64,000 nt of DNA from Bryobacteraceae bacterium. Lineage in GTDB: Bacteria > Acidobacteriota > Terriglobia > Bryobacterales > Bryobacteraceae. Positions 24,372 to 33,747 of the stretch are shown one piece after another (the stretch's first letter is position 1; the number at the start of each line of letters is the position of its first letter). The position numbers and the translations under genes were made by a program. The notes below the pieces were generated by a model. It did no database searches, was not told where the DNA came from, and saw nothing but the letters and a program-made list of their open reading frames with translations. The DNA lies in assembly GCA_029975915.1 (NCBI GenBank), contig JARKOC010000352.1, positions 1 to 64,000 of the forward strand, in the 5' to 3' direction.

Positions 24372-25684
24372 GACCTAGGGTTCAACAACGACAGCGGCTG
24401 GCCGGTGGCGGCCAGTACCGCATTCCAGAGTGAACTGGATGGTTCGATCTTTTTGCGGCCATCTGTCGCCATTGCCACGGGAACGTGGATGAAGCGTTCG
24501 TGGAGCAGTCCGATCACCAGTCCGGACTTGCCTGCCATGCCAGCGTGGACCGCGTGGCGAGCCAATCGGTCGCAGAGAACCGCATCTTCAGTGTTGGCCA
24601 CCCGGCCACGAATCAAGTAGCTGGGATCGATGTATCGGACATTGATCGGTTGCCGGAGGGCCGTAAAATGCTGCCGGATTCGGTCACGAAGGAAAACTCC
24701 AACATCGGCGTGAAGTATGTTGCCCGACGCATCCTTACGAATAGATTCACTTTGAATCAGATTCTGTCCCGCACCTTCAGCAGCTACGATCACGGCATGG
24801 CGTTTTCGCGCCAAGCGTTCCTCAAGTACGGAGAGTAGCCCCCGGGGGCCCTCAAGGTCGAAGGGGATCTCGGGAATCAGGACGTAGTTCACCTCGCCGC
24901 TAGCCAGCGCCGCAGCCGCCGCGATGAAGCCTGAATCACGGCCCATCAGCTTTACCAGCCCGACACCGTTGACCACCGCCCGCGCCTCGTTGTGCGCGCT
25001 GTCAATCACGTCGTGAGCCTCCTCAACGGCCGTATTGAAGCCGAACGTGCGGCTGACATATTGGATATCGTTGTCGATGGTCTTGGGCACCCCCACAACC
25101 GACAGCGGATAGTTCTGGCGGACAGCCTCCTGGTGGATAGCGAGCGCCCCCCGCTGCGTACCGTCCCCGCCTATCGTAAACAACACAGAGACGCCGAGTT
25201 CCTTCAAATAACTCACCATCACCCGCGGATCCTGCGGTCCTCGCGAAGTGCCGAGCACAGTGCCGCCCGACTCATGAATGTCGGAAACGAACTCGAGGTT
25301 TAGCGTTACGGGAGCGTAGCCTGACTCCGGATTCAACCCGTGATACCCATATTGGAAACCGAGAACGTCGTGCACACCATAGTGGTAATGAAGTTCCAGG
25401 AAGATCGAACGGATGACATTGTTCAACCCTGGACAAAGTCCTCCGCAGGTCACGATCCCGGCCTTGGTCCTGGCCGGATCGAAATAGATCCTCTCGCGCG
25501 GACCAGCCGCCTCGAAATACACCTGCCCGGCCGGAGGCTGCCCACCGTAATGCGCTAAATGGAGCGGGACGCAATCAGTGTCCGACTTGAATCGTGCCAA
25601 TCCCAGCGCCTCGTGGGCGTCATCGGCGAACGGCGACCGGAAGCCGGGCACTCCAAGCTGCGTGATCTCCACCGGTTTCACCAT
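24368..25684 (-). CDS. pfkA: 6-phosphofructokinase
   Basis: A 438-residue enzyme that phosphorylates fructose 6-phosphate in glycolysis. Motifs: TCGGLCPGLN, FTIGGDGTQRG, GVPKTIDNDI, VKLMGRDSGFIA and the long C-terminal extension of the large (group II/III, eukaryote-like) PFKs. The second GGDG glycine favours ATP as donor, whereas the lysine of PKTIDND is usual in pyrophosphate enzymes, so donor choice is open. Start set at ATG 25684 after GGGGAG; the frame further upstream overlaps the TPR lipoprotein gene. Right chromosomal flank of the phage-like block. Confidence 0.88.
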   Translation of the reverse strand: MVKPVEITQLGVPGFRSPFADDAHEALGLARFKSDTDCVPLHLAHYGGQPPAGQVYFEAAGPRERIYFDPARTKAGIVTCGGLCPGLNNVIRSIFLELHYHYGVHDVLGFQYGYHGLNPESGYAPVTLNLEFVSDIHESGGTVLGTSRGPQDPRVMVSYLKELGVSVLFTIGGDGTQRGALAIHQEAVRQNYPLSVVGVPKTIDNDIQYVSRTFGFNTAVEEAHDVIDSAHNEARAVVNGVGLVKLMGRDSGFIAAAAALASGEVNYVLIPEIPFDLEGPRGLLSVLEERLARKRHAVIVAAEGAGQNLIQSESIRKDASGNILHADVGVFLRDRIRQHFTALRQPINVRYIDPSYLIRGRVANTEDAVLCDRLARHAVHAGMAGKSGLVIGLLHERFIHVPVAMATDGRKKIEPSSSLWNAVLAATGQPLSLLNPRS

Positions 25685-25730
25685 CTCAACATATCTCCCC
25701 TGACTCAGAAGGTCATTCCCGCTTGAATCA

Positions 25731-27593
25731 TTACAACCTGACCGCCCGCCGCGCCTCTTCAATTCTGGGACCCACGCCAGGCCTCGTTCCAGCCGACTTC
25801 AGGTAGAGTTCAAACAGCTTTCCAGCCGCCGCGCTGTCGCCCTTATGTAAGGCTACCTTCGCTCTGACATAGAAAAGGTTCGGATACACCAGAAAGTCGG
25901 TGACCTGTCCTTCCAACGTTGCGGGAATGGGCCACCCGCGGATGGTGAGTTCACCGGCGGCTGCCGGATCGCCCTGAAGCACGTATGCCCATGCCAGCAA
26001 TTCGCGAGCCAGCCACTCCTCGCCTGGCTCCGAAGTCCGGACAGCCGCCTTCAACGCTTCGATCGCCTTGACGGGCTCCCCTCTCATTAGCGCCGTGATG
26101 CCCTCGTTGAACTTCTCCGGCGGCTTTTGCATCGCCCCGGGATTCACTATTGAGGCGGCCAGCGGCAGCAGCCGCGCCGCTGCTGGGTGCTGGATCCTTG
26201 CCAGACCAGCCAAATGCAAGGCAGCCGCTGCCCCATCCCCCGCCTCGAAAGACCACAAGGCAAGCGATGCCTGAGCAAACGCCTGGGCAGGTGGCGCCCC
26301 GCCACGGAGAACCGAATCCAGCAATCGCCGGGCCTGTTCTGTCTTGCCCGTGAGGTACAGCCAACGCGCTCGCCGCCATTCCACAAGCGGATCGCCCCGT
26401 GCGGAACGGTCCTTCAGATACGCGTCGAGTCTCGTTCGCGCCGCATTCTCGTCTCCCCTTAACCAGCAGGCTAGAGCGGCCTTCTCCATGGCCGCTCCCG
26501 CGTTGAAGTCCGGGTCTTTTTCGTAGGACCACACGAAGGACTGCTCGGCTTCGGAAAACCTGCCGGCCATCACCAAGACTTCGCCCTTTGAATCGGCCGC
26601 GTTGGCCGATCCTGGGCTGCCTGCCTCATAGAGATTCAGCCACTTCAGCCCCTCATCAAATCTGCCCTGCCATGCCTCGACATAACCCAACTGATTTAGC
26701 GCGTTCGGATTTGCCGGATCGGCCGCCAGTACGCGTTTCCAGGCATGAACCGCATCCTCCCATCTCTTCTCGCGGGTCGCCCTGGACGCCAGTTCGCTCA
26801 GAACTTCAATGTTGCCCGGCGTCAAGCGAGACAGTCTTTCGAGCGCCTGCGCCCGCATCGCCTGGTCGCCCGAGAGCCCTGACTCAAGCAACTCCAGCCT
26901 CGCCCGCGAAATCTCGTCGACACCTTGCGCCGAACGGCTCCGCCTGAGCAACGCCAGCGCACCCTCCCGGTCGCCTTTCCTCAGAAGCCGTTCCGAGGAC
27001 GCTTCCCAACACCAGCCACAGTCCGGGTGCGCCATTTCAACGGCATCCAGATCGCCGGGCGCATCCGGCCGCCCTGCCAGGGCTTGGCCAAGCAAAGCTA
27101 GCGCTTGCTCTCCGTTCACCCCTGGCGCGGCCAAGGCGCCCGCGCCGGGCGCGATTGCCGATTTGATCTTGTTGGCCGCCTGGACCGCCGCCTGCAACCA
27201 CTTGCCGCCGCCCGCTCTGACCGCGCCGAGCGGCTTGATCTTCCTTTCGGCCACGGTCTCCACTTCAAGCAGCAGCTCGACGTTAGACACGTTGCCGCCG
27301 AGTCTCGCGTGGACCAGATGCGTCGCGCCCGCATGCAGAGCGTCCGGCGCCGAATCGGCTGTGCGTACCGTGAGTTGTTGCTGGTTCGCAAACTGTCGTG
27401 CGATGGCGACCGGCAGTACCGCCGCCGGCCGTGTCTCGGCAGCGTCCCCACGCTGATCGTCGAATGGCAGAATCGCCACCCGGATGGGCCCAGCCTGCTT
27501 TCCCGCTTGCTCGACGTTCCCAGTCTTCCCGCAGCCGGCGCAGAACAGGCCCACCCCGGCCAAGAATACCGCCGCCAGCCGCTTAAAGTACAC
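25731..27593 (-). CDS. TPR-repeat lipoprotein
   Basis: A 620-residue protein. GTG 27593 start, signal peptide and lipobox FCAGC (C21), so an envelope lipoprotein. Residues 35-130 look like a small alpha/beta domain (IRVAILPFDDQRG, as in FlgO/TolB-like proteins). Residues 200-600 are tetratricopeptide-like helices (NALNQLGYVEAWQGRFDEGL). TPR proteins act as scaffolds. The start overlaps the upstream TPR gene by 11 bases and it lies between that gene and pfk. Partner unknown; proximity to a class A PBP hints at cell-wall assembly. Confidence 0.75.
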   Translation of the reverse strand: MYFKRLAAVFLAGVGLFCAGCGKTGNVEQAGKQAGPIRVAILPFDDQRGDAAETRPAAVLPVAIARQFANQQQLTVRTADSAPDALHAGATHLVHARLGGNVSNVELLLEVETVAERKIKPLGAVRAGGGKWLQAAVQAANKIKSAIAPGAGALAAPGVNGEQALALLGQALAGRPDAPGDLDAVEMAHPDCGWCWEASSERLLRKGDREGALALLRRSRSAQGVDEISRARLELLESGLSGDQAMRAQALERLSRLTPGNIEVLSELASRATREKRWEDAVHAWKRVLAADPANPNALNQLGYVEAWQGRFDEGLKWLNLYEAGSPGSANAADSKGEVLVMAGRFSEAEQSFVWSYEKDPDFNAGAAMEKAALACWLRGDENAARTRLDAYLKDRSARGDPLVEWRRARWLYLTGKTEQARRLLDSVLRGGAPPAQAFAQASLALWSFEAGDGAAAALHLAGLARIQHPAAARLLPLAASIVNPGAMQKPPEKFNEGITALMRGEPVKAIEALKAAVRTSEPGEEWLARELLAWAYVLQGDPAAAGELTIRGWPIPATLEGQVTDFLVYPNLFYVRAKVALHKGDSAAAGKLFELYLKSAGTRPGVGPRIEEARRAVRL

Positions 27594-28359
27594 GTGGCTC
27601 CAACTTCATCAGCTCGGCAAACTCAGGCAACTGCCGGATCGGCTCGAAATCCTTATCTTCCATAAACTTGGCTTTGTCCTTGAAGCCGAACTCAAGAGCC
27701 TTTCTGATGCACAGAAGCGCCCTGTCGGCCATGCCGGCTTTGGAGTAAGTCTTGGCCAGGTAGAAGTTAAACTTCGCCCGCTCCTCGACTGTCCGCTCCT
27801 GGAGCAAAACCCCCTGGGTTGACCGGTGCTCGAACACGTCAGGGTCCAGATCCACGGCGATCTGATACTCCTGGGCGGCTTCGGCGTACTTCTTCCTCGC
27901 AAACAGCGCCGTTCCCAGGTTAGAGTGCATCGAAGCGGATTTCGGATAGAGTTGCAGCGCTTTCCTGTAATAGTTCACCGCGCGCCGGTAGCTCTTTTTC
28001 GCATACCATACCGCGCCTAGATTGTTCAGCGCCTCCGCATACTTTTTGTTCATCTTGATCGACCGCTCGTAGTGGCGTTTCGCCATATCGAGATCGCCCA
28101 TCTGGTGGTAGGCAATGCCAGTCTTGTTCAGAGTGATCGCGGTTTGGGGCTTGATTCGAGCGTATTGTTCGGCGGCCTCGCGGTACATCTTGCGCGCCAT
28201 GAAGATGTCGCCGCGCGCCTCATCGTCCAGTTCAGGTTGAGCTTTTTGCGCTGCGCTTGGAACGCCCGCACCCGCACCTGCTTGCTGCCCCCCTACATCG
28301 AATCCGGCCGCCGGCGCCGCGATCAGGAGAGCGGATACAACAGCCATTCGCCACCGCAT
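27583..28359 (-). CDS. Exported TPR-repeat protein
   Basis: A 258-residue protein. Start at ATG 28359 after GGGAGG; longer frames upstream run into the PBP gene with arginine-rich, non-coding-like sequence. Signal peptide MRWRMAVVSALLIAAPAAG, then at least four TPR units (AITLNKTGIAYHQMGDLDMA, AEALNNLGAVWYAKKSYRRA and so on). Likely periplasmic scaffold. It lies 25 bases downstream of the PBP gene and overlaps the next TPR gene, so the three probably form an operon. Confidence 0.82.
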   Translation of the reverse strand: MRWRMAVVSALLIAAPAAGFDVGGQQAGAGAGVPSAAQKAQPELDDEARGDIFMARKMYREAAEQYARIKPQTAITLNKTGIAYHQMGDLDMAKRHYERSIKMNKKYAEALNNLGAVWYAKKSYRRAVNYYRKALQLYPKSASMHSNLGTALFARKKYAEAAQEYQIAVDLDPDVFEHRSTQGVLLQERTVEERAKFNFYLAKTYSKAGMADRALLCIRKALEFGFKDKAKFMEDKDFEPIRQLPEFAELMKLEPRVL

Positions 28360-28384
28360 GCGCCACCTCCCATGCCAATCTTCT

Positions 28385-30868
28385 TTACCTAAATATAGCC
28401 CGAATCCGCCCCCAAAAACCCTTCTTCTCCTCTGGCTCGGCTCTAGGCTGGGGCGCGCTTGTCTCGACCGGCGAGGCAACAGGGGCACGGCTCCTTCTTG
28501 GCGACGCTGGACTTGCCCCCACCGCCGTCCCAGGGGCGGGCGTCTCATCCGAGTCCCACGCCGCGATTTGCGTCCTTTGCCCGGAGCCCCCATGCAGCCG
28601 GCAGAACTCGACCGGCTGAGTGCCGGTGACGAACACTTCGGCCCGGGGATTGGGACAACCTGCCGTGGCCAACTGGCCGGTCAGCGGATCGATGTCCACC
28701 GTGGTGATTCCATCCGGCGGCTGGAAGTACTGCACTCCACGGTATTCCCGATACTGGTGCGCCCGCTTCATGAACTCGGTCCAGATCGGCAGCGCCGCTT
28801 TCGAGCCCTCCAGCGGCAGTTCTTGATTGTCGTCGAAACCGACCCAGACCACACAAAGCAATTTGGTCGTGAAACCAGCGAACCAGGCGTCGTGCGACGT
28901 GCCCGTCTTGCCCGCCGCCGGCAACAGAAAGCCGCGGCTGCGGGCCCCCGCCCCGGTGCCGCTGCGCAGCACCTCCTGCATCAGGTCCACGACCATATAG
29001 CTGATCCGCGGATCGAGCACTTGCCTTGTGTGTGGCTTGTGTTCGAAGATCTGCCCCCCTGACTCCGAACGGATCTCCCGGATGTAATTTGGTTTGGCAA
29101 AAACGCCGCCGTTGGTAAAAACCGTGTAAGCCCCGGCCATGTCGAGCGGGGTCACCTCGTAGGCGCCCAAGGCCAGCGCTGGCGTGCCGCGAACCCCGCC
29201 CAAGCCCGCCTGCCGCGCCAGGTCCGCCACGTTCTCGTAGCCTGCCATCTCGGCGAACTTCACCGTTGGGATGTTCATCGATTTCGCCAGCGCCTGGCGC
29301 AGCGTCACCGTGCCATGAAACTCCATCTTGAAGTTGTTCGGCTCATAGGTCTTGTCATCGAAATAGAACGTGGTGGGTTCGTCGGTGACCGTCGATACCG
29401 GCGTAATCGGGTTCGAGGAACCATCCAGCACGCTCCTGAGAGCCGAAGCGTAGACGAAGGGCTTGAAGATCGATCCAGGCTGGCGTTTGGCGAGGGCCCG
29501 GTTCAACTGGCTTTCGCCGTAGCTCCGGCCGCCTACCAGCGCTTTCACCTCTCCGGTACGCGGATCCATCGCCACCAGCGCTACCTGCGCACGCGGGTAC
29601 TTCCGCTTGCGGCGCGCCAATTGTTCGTCCACTTCCTTCATTCCGTTCTGTATCGCGGTCACGGCGTCGCGCTGCAGTTTCATGTCGACGGTCGTGTAGA
29701 CGCGGTAGGACTCGGCCTGGAAATCAATGTTCTGGAACTGATCCTGCAACGTATCGTGGATGAGATCCACAAAGTAGGGCGCGTCGGTGGATTCCACGCC
29801 GCCCTCCGCCAATCTCAGCGGCGTGTTGACCGCCTTTTGATACTCCACCTCGGTGATGAAATCGTTTTCCCGCATCAGACTCAGAACGATATTGCGCCGC
29901 GTGAGCGCCCGCTCTGGATGCCGGTACGGGTTCAGGTAGTTCGGCCTCTGGATCAAGCCTGCCAGCAGCGCCGCCTCCTCGACCGTCAATTGGCGGACAT
30001 CCTTGCCCAGGTACACCTGCGCCGCCTCGCCGAACCCGCGGACGGCGAAGCTTCTACGCATGCCCAGATCGACGGAGTTGACGTAGTATTCGAAGATCTC
30101 TTCCTTGGTCAGCTTCTGCTCGATTTGCAGCGTGATCAGCGCCTCGATCGCCTTCCGCTTCGGCGTCTTCGCCTGATCCAGCCAGAAGGTGCGGGCCAAT
30201 TGCATGCTGATGGTCGACGCGCCATAGCGCCGGTTTTGCGTCACATCGACGTAAACGGTTCTCAACAGGCGGACCGGATCGAAACCGGCGTGGGAGAAGA
30301 ACCGCTTGTCCTCGGCCGACAGGATCGCGTTGACCAGCACTTTGGGGATGTCGGCGAACCGGATGAGGCGCCGTTTTTGCCGCGACCGGTCAAAGAGGTT
30401 CGTGAACAGTTCGGGTTCGAGATTGATCTGGTAGCGTTCGGTGTGGTCCCGGCTGGAAACAATGCGCGTGACCACGCCGTCCTGGATGAACACCACCGCC
30501 GGTTCGCTGCGGGCATAGGCGTCGATGCCGGGGAAGAACTCGACGGCGTCGGTCCGGACGTGGTACCAGCCCATGCGGTTGGAGCGGGACTCGGTATAGC
30601 CCCGGAGTTTCAGCGCTTCGACCAACTCAGCTTCGCTCAGGCGGTCGCCCACGCTGAGCGGTTCCGGCGCCGCATACAGCATGGCCGTCCGGGCGAATGG
30701 CCCTTCCTTGAGCTTCTGATCGACGATCCGGCTGTAGTGAATCCAGAGATAGGTGAACGCGCCGCCGGCCAAAAGCAGGACAAAGGCCATCACACCGCAT
30801 GCGATTCTGCCCGCCCGGCTGAACATCAACCGCGTCAGAAACGCCCGTTTGGGAATCTGTACACGCAA
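28385..30868 (-). CDS. Class A penicillin-binding protein, PBP1b-like
   Basis: An 827-residue bifunctional cell-wall synthase. One transmembrane helix near residues 22-42, a UB2H-like region around 70-150, then a glycosyltransferase family 51 domain with catalytic Glu186 (ILSAEDKRFF) and GASTISMQLART. The transpeptidase domain has the serine motif GSIFK (S466, K469), SMN at 530-532 and KTGT at 654-657. The C-terminal 60 residues are proline/alanine-rich. The annotated start is a TTG; an ATG 14 codons later (30826) is also possible. Upstream gene of the TPR/TPR/pfk run. Confidence 0.93.
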   Translation of the reverse strand: MRVQIPKRAFLTRLMFSRAGRIACGVMAFVLLLAGGAFTYLWIHYSRIVDQKLKEGPFARTAMLYAAPEPLSVGDRLSEAELVEALKLRGYTESRSNRMGWYHVRTDAVEFFPGIDAYARSEPAVVFIQDGVVTRIVSSRDHTERYQINLEPELFTNLFDRSRQKRRLIRFADIPKVLVNAILSAEDKRFFSHAGFDPVRLLRTVYVDVTQNRRYGASTISMQLARTFWLDQAKTPKRKAIEALITLQIEQKLTKEEIFEYYVNSVDLGMRRSFAVRGFGEAAQVYLGKDVRQLTVEEAALLAGLIQRPNYLNPYRHPERALTRRNIVLSLMRENDFITEVEYQKAVNTPLRLAEGGVESTDAPYFVDLIHDTLQDQFQNIDFQAESYRVYTTVDMKLQRDAVTAIQNGMKEVDEQLARRKRKYPRAQVALVAMDPRTGEVKALVGGRSYGESQLNRALAKRQPGSIFKPFVYASALRSVLDGSSNPITPVSTVTDEPTTFYFDDKTYEPNNFKMEFHGTVTLRQALAKSMNIPTVKFAEMAGYENVADLARQAGLGGVRGTPALALGAYEVTPLDMAGAYTVFTNGGVFAKPNYIREIRSESGGQIFEHKPHTRQVLDPRISYMVVDLMQEVLRSGTGAGARSRGFLLPAAGKTGTSHDAWFAGFTTKLLCVVWVGFDDNQELPLEGSKAALPIWTEFMKRAHQYREYRGVQYFQPPDGITTVDIDPLTGQLATAGCPNPRAEVFVTGTQPVEFCRLHGGSGQRTQIAAWDSDETPAPGTAVGASPASPRRSRAPVASPVETSAPQPRAEPEEKKGFWGRIRAIFR

Positions 30869-30911
30869 TCCTTTTAGCGACTTCCTTCTCCGCTATTGTC
30901 GCATGGGGGCA

Positions 30912-31385
30912 TCACTGACCGGGCCGCTTGGCGCCTGTCAGTTCCCTCCAGATGTCGTCGTCATGTTCCGTCCAGACTGCATCCTGGCTCGTCGACAGGT
31001 GCGCCTGGGGCTCGGCCAGAGTGCCATGGCCGTAGGGACAGATCCGTTCCATCTCGGGAGGGCTCAAGATGACAGTGAGACTCCAGTTGCCGCGTTCCAC
31101 CGGCATTCGCAACCGCCGCAGGCAGACCTTGCAGCGTTGCCGCTGGTCGGCCACGGCCAGCCAGACAAGTCCAGCCCCGAACAGGCAGTAGACCAGGATG
31201 ATCAGCGTCCAGGTAAGGTCCTGCGCGAATGGCGCTACGCGGTGCCGGAGAAAGTAATCGGGCTCTGGCAGGGTCGCCTTCAGAACCGCCCAAAGCAGCC
31301 ACATGAAGCCGCCGATCACCAGGATCTTGGCCGCGAAATACCCCCAATACTTCAGCGCCAGCGCCGCAGTTCGCCGCATACCCAT
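30912..31385 (-). CDS. Membrane protein with cytoplasmic CxxC pair, unknown
   Basis: A 157-residue protein with two hydrophobic helices (about 12-38 and 56-78) and a soluble tail containing RCKVC and a later CPYGHG, which together could bind a metal. Start ATG 31385. Not in a family I recognise. It lies between the PBP gene and proline dehydrogenase, on the same strand as both, without tight spacing. Confidence 0.6.
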   Translation of the reverse strand: MGMRRTAALALKYWGYFAAKILVIGGFMWLLWAVLKATLPEPDYFLRHRVAPFAQDLTWTLIILVYCLFGAGLVWLAVADQRQRCKVCLRRLRMPVERGNWSLTVILSPPEMERICPYGHGTLAEPQAHLSTSQDAVWTEHDDDIWRELTGAKRPGQ

Positions 31386-31426
31386 TAGACGCCGGCCGGG
31401 CGGAGAGAGTTGCGGATCCGGTTCGA

Positions 31427-32338
31427 TTAGCGCCGTAAAAGGTTTTTGGCAATGAAAAGCACGTTCGCGGGGCGCTCTGCAAGCCGGCGCATGAAATAGG
31501 GATACCAGGCGACACCATACGGGATGTACAGCCGGACGCGCCAGCCTTCTCCTGCCAAGCGCTCCTGAAGGTCACGCCGGACGCCATAGAGCATCTGGAA
31601 CTCGAAGTCCTCGGGCTTGCGGCCGGTTTGGCGGGCATGGGCCAGCACTCCATCGATCATCTTGGGGTCGTGCGTGGCGATGGCCGCCTGGACTCCTTCG
31701 TCTAGCAGCAGCTTAGCCAGCCTAAGGTAGCTTTTGTCGACATCAGCCTTGTCGAGGTATGCCACATCGCCGCTTTCGTCGTAGGCGCCCTTGCACAAAC
31801 GAACCGGAAGTCCGGCGCGGCAGAGCCGTTGAGCGTCCTTTTCCGTCCTGAACAGATAGGCCTGCAAGACAGCACGAATGCAGCCATACTGCTTTTGAAG
31901 CTGTTCCACCACATCAAGAGTGGCGCTGGTATATTCAGTCGACTCCATGTCGACCTCGACCCTGGTTCCGTTGGCGCGCGCCCTAGCTGCCAGCGCGCCG
32001 ACCAGATCGAGACAGAGATCCTGTGAGAGATCCAGGCCGAACTGGGTCAGTTTCACCGAGACGCTGGAGGCGAGGCCGGCCGCTTTCAACCCGTCCAGCG
32101 CAGCCAGCATGGCGTCGCGCGACTCGATCGCCTCGGCCTTGGTCATGACGTTTTCGCCGAGGTGATCGAGTGTGCTGAGGTAGCCCGTGGCTGCAAGGTT
32201 GCGGCAGACGCGAATTGCGTCATCCAACGTCTGGCCGGCGATGAAGCGCCGGACCATGGCCCGTGGCATCGACGAGGTTTCCATCCACCGGCGCAGCGCC
32301 CGGCGGCGCGAGAGAAAAAGGAAAAGGTGTCTCAACAT
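31427..32338 (-). CDS. Proline dehydrogenase, monofunctional
   Basis: A 303-residue FAD enzyme that oxidises proline to pyrroline-5-carboxylate. Start at ATG 32338, because the ten extra residues upstream are not needed. The barrel motifs are in order: SVSVKLTQFGL, VEVDMEST, AVLQAYLFRT, RLCKGAYDE, FEFQMLYGV, and RLYIPYGVAWYPYFMRRLAE near the C-terminus. Length fits the single-function form rather than fused PutA. The matching P5C dehydrogenase gene is not in the window. Confidence 0.92.
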   Translation of the reverse strand: MLRHLFLFLSRRRALRRWMETSSMPRAMVRRFIAGQTLDDAIRVCRNLAATGYLSTLDHLGENVMTKAEAIESRDAMLAALDGLKAAGLASSVSVKLTQFGLDLSQDLCLDLVGALAARARANGTRVEVDMESTEYTSATLDVVEQLQKQYGCIRAVLQAYLFRTEKDAQRLCRAGLPVRLCKGAYDESGDVAYLDKADVDKSYLRLAKLLLDEGVQAAIATHDPKMIDGVLAHARQTGRKPEDFEFQMLYGVRRDLQERLAGEGWRVRLYIPYGVAWYPYFMRRLAERPANVLFIAKNLLRR

Positions 32339-32444
32339 GGAGCCGCTTCCCTGCCCACTGTGACACACGAAACTACCCCCACGTCAATGTGGGTGTGGGC
32401 GGCCGCCTCGCAACGACGGCGACACCTGTATTCTGGAAGAGTCC

Positions 32445-33053
32445 GTGCCGTTTCGCAACCTCATCCACGCCTTTCTTTTGCAACGCTTTACGCCGCACTA
32501 CAACCGGCTCGCCGGCGCGACCAAACGAACTCTGCTCACCCAGGCGTCGGGCGAGGTGCTGGAGATCGGGGCGGGGACAGGTGCGAATTTCGCCTTTTAT
32601 TCACCAGCTATACGCTGGACGGGGTGCGACCCGAATTCGTTTGGTTGGCGATATTCGAAACGCGCCGCCGAAGCAGCGGGGATCGAGGCGGAATGGCAAA
32701 CGGCGGTGGCCGAAGGGTTGCCGTTCGCCGATGGCTGCTTTGACACAGTTGTGGCAACTTTGACACTTTGTTCGGTGCGGTCGCCGGAGGCGGCCTTGCG
32801 CGAGATCCGGAGGGTACTGAAGCCAGGCGGCCGGTTTCTGTTCCTGGAGCATGTGATGGCCGAGACGGGTTCGGCGTTGCACCGGCGGCAATGCCGGTGG
32901 GCGCCAGTGTTCGGGATGCTAGCCGGTTGCCGGCCGAATCAGGACACGGCGGGTCTGGTGGCAAGAGCCGGGTTTTCAAGTGTTGAGTTCGAGCGGCTTT
33001 CGCTGCCGCTGCCGATCGTCAGTCCGCATGTCGCGGGCCGGGCCATCAAATAG
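32445..33053 (+). CDS. Class I SAM-dependent methyltransferase
   Basis: A 202-residue protein from GTG 32445 (GGAAGAG upstream). Motif I is VLEIGAGTGANFAFY near residue 42, motif II/III TGCDPN, and post-motif FDTVVATLTLCSV and LREIRRVLKPGGRFLFLEH. Closest in style to UbiE/METTL7-like lipid or small-molecule methyltransferases. Its 3' end overlaps the convergent PAP2 gene by 8 bases. Substrate unknown. Confidence 0.87.
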   Translation: MPFRNLIHAFLLQRFTPHYNRLAGATKRTLLTQASGEVLEIGAGTGANFAFYSPAIRWTGCDPNSFGWRYSKRAAEAAGIEAEWQTAVAEGLPFADGCFDTVVATLTLCSVRSPEAALREIRRVLKPGGRFLFLEHVMAETGSALHRRQCRWAPVFGMLAGCRPNQDTAGLVARAGFSSVEFERLSLPLPIVSPHVAGRAIK

Positions 33054-33576
33054 CCGCGCCCATCAAGGAGCCGAGCACCCATCCGAGCGCGGCGCCGGCC
33101 AGGACGTCGCTGAGGAAGTGCATTCCGAGAAGGACTCGCGAGGCGGCGATGCTGAGGGCGCAGAAAGCGACGCCGAGGCCGGCTTCGGGGAAGTGATGGA
33201 TCACGGGCGCTGCAACCGAAAAGGCGGTGATGGTGTGGCCGGATGGGAAGGAGAACTGGTCCGGTGGCAGAAGCGTCGACCAGCAGTGCGGCACAATGGC
33301 GCACGGCCTCCTCCGGCGGGTCAGACGCTTCAGCCACAGGAACAGCGCGACACCGGCGCCAGCCGCGAGGGCGGCTTCAAGAGCCGCTTCCCTGCCCTGC
33401 CGTCCTCCGAAGACCAACAGGACAATGCCCAACGCGAACCACAGCCAACCATCGCCGCCGCGCGTGGCGGCGATCATCCACACGCGGACCCACCGGGGTG
33501 CAAGCCAGCGGTGCACGCGATACATCAGAAGATGGTCGCGGCGTTCGATCACGCGGATCACCGTGCTTGGCGCCAT
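33046..33576 (-). CDS. PAP2-family membrane phosphatase
   Basis: A 176-residue protein. ATG 33576 is preceded by GGAGGG, better than the upstream alternative at 33609. Several membrane helices and the three catalytic motifs of the family: KRLTRRRRP, FPSGHT and SRVLLGMHFLSDV with its histidine. Members dephosphorylate phosphatidic acid, undecaprenyl pyrophosphate or similar lipids at the periplasmic face. It could recycle the peptidoglycan carrier lipid, but that is not shown. Confidence 0.9.
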   Translation of the reverse strand: MAPSTVIRVIERRDHLLMYRVHRWLAPRWVRVWMIAATRGGDGWLWFALGIVLLVFGGRQGREAALEAALAAGAGVALFLWLKRLTRRRRPCAIVPHCWSTLLPPDQFSFPSGHTITAFSVAAPVIHHFPEAGLGVAFCALSIAASRVLLGMHFLSDVLAGAALGWVLGSLMGAAI

Positions 33577-33747
33577 GAGGTCCCTCCAGGTTCGGCTTAC
33601 AGCTCTCAAGCCTCAGGCTAGAGGGGCAGTGTCAACATTGGATGACGTTCAAGCCAATTGACGGTGACAATAGACCGCGTGCGGAGTGGCACAGCAACTT
33701 ATGCCGGATCAATACGTTAGCGGCAGGTGAAAGGGGAGACGGGGAAA

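Noticed and set aside
29315..30877. 520-residue plus-strand open frame
   Set aside because: Antisense to the PBP gene whose motifs are all intact.
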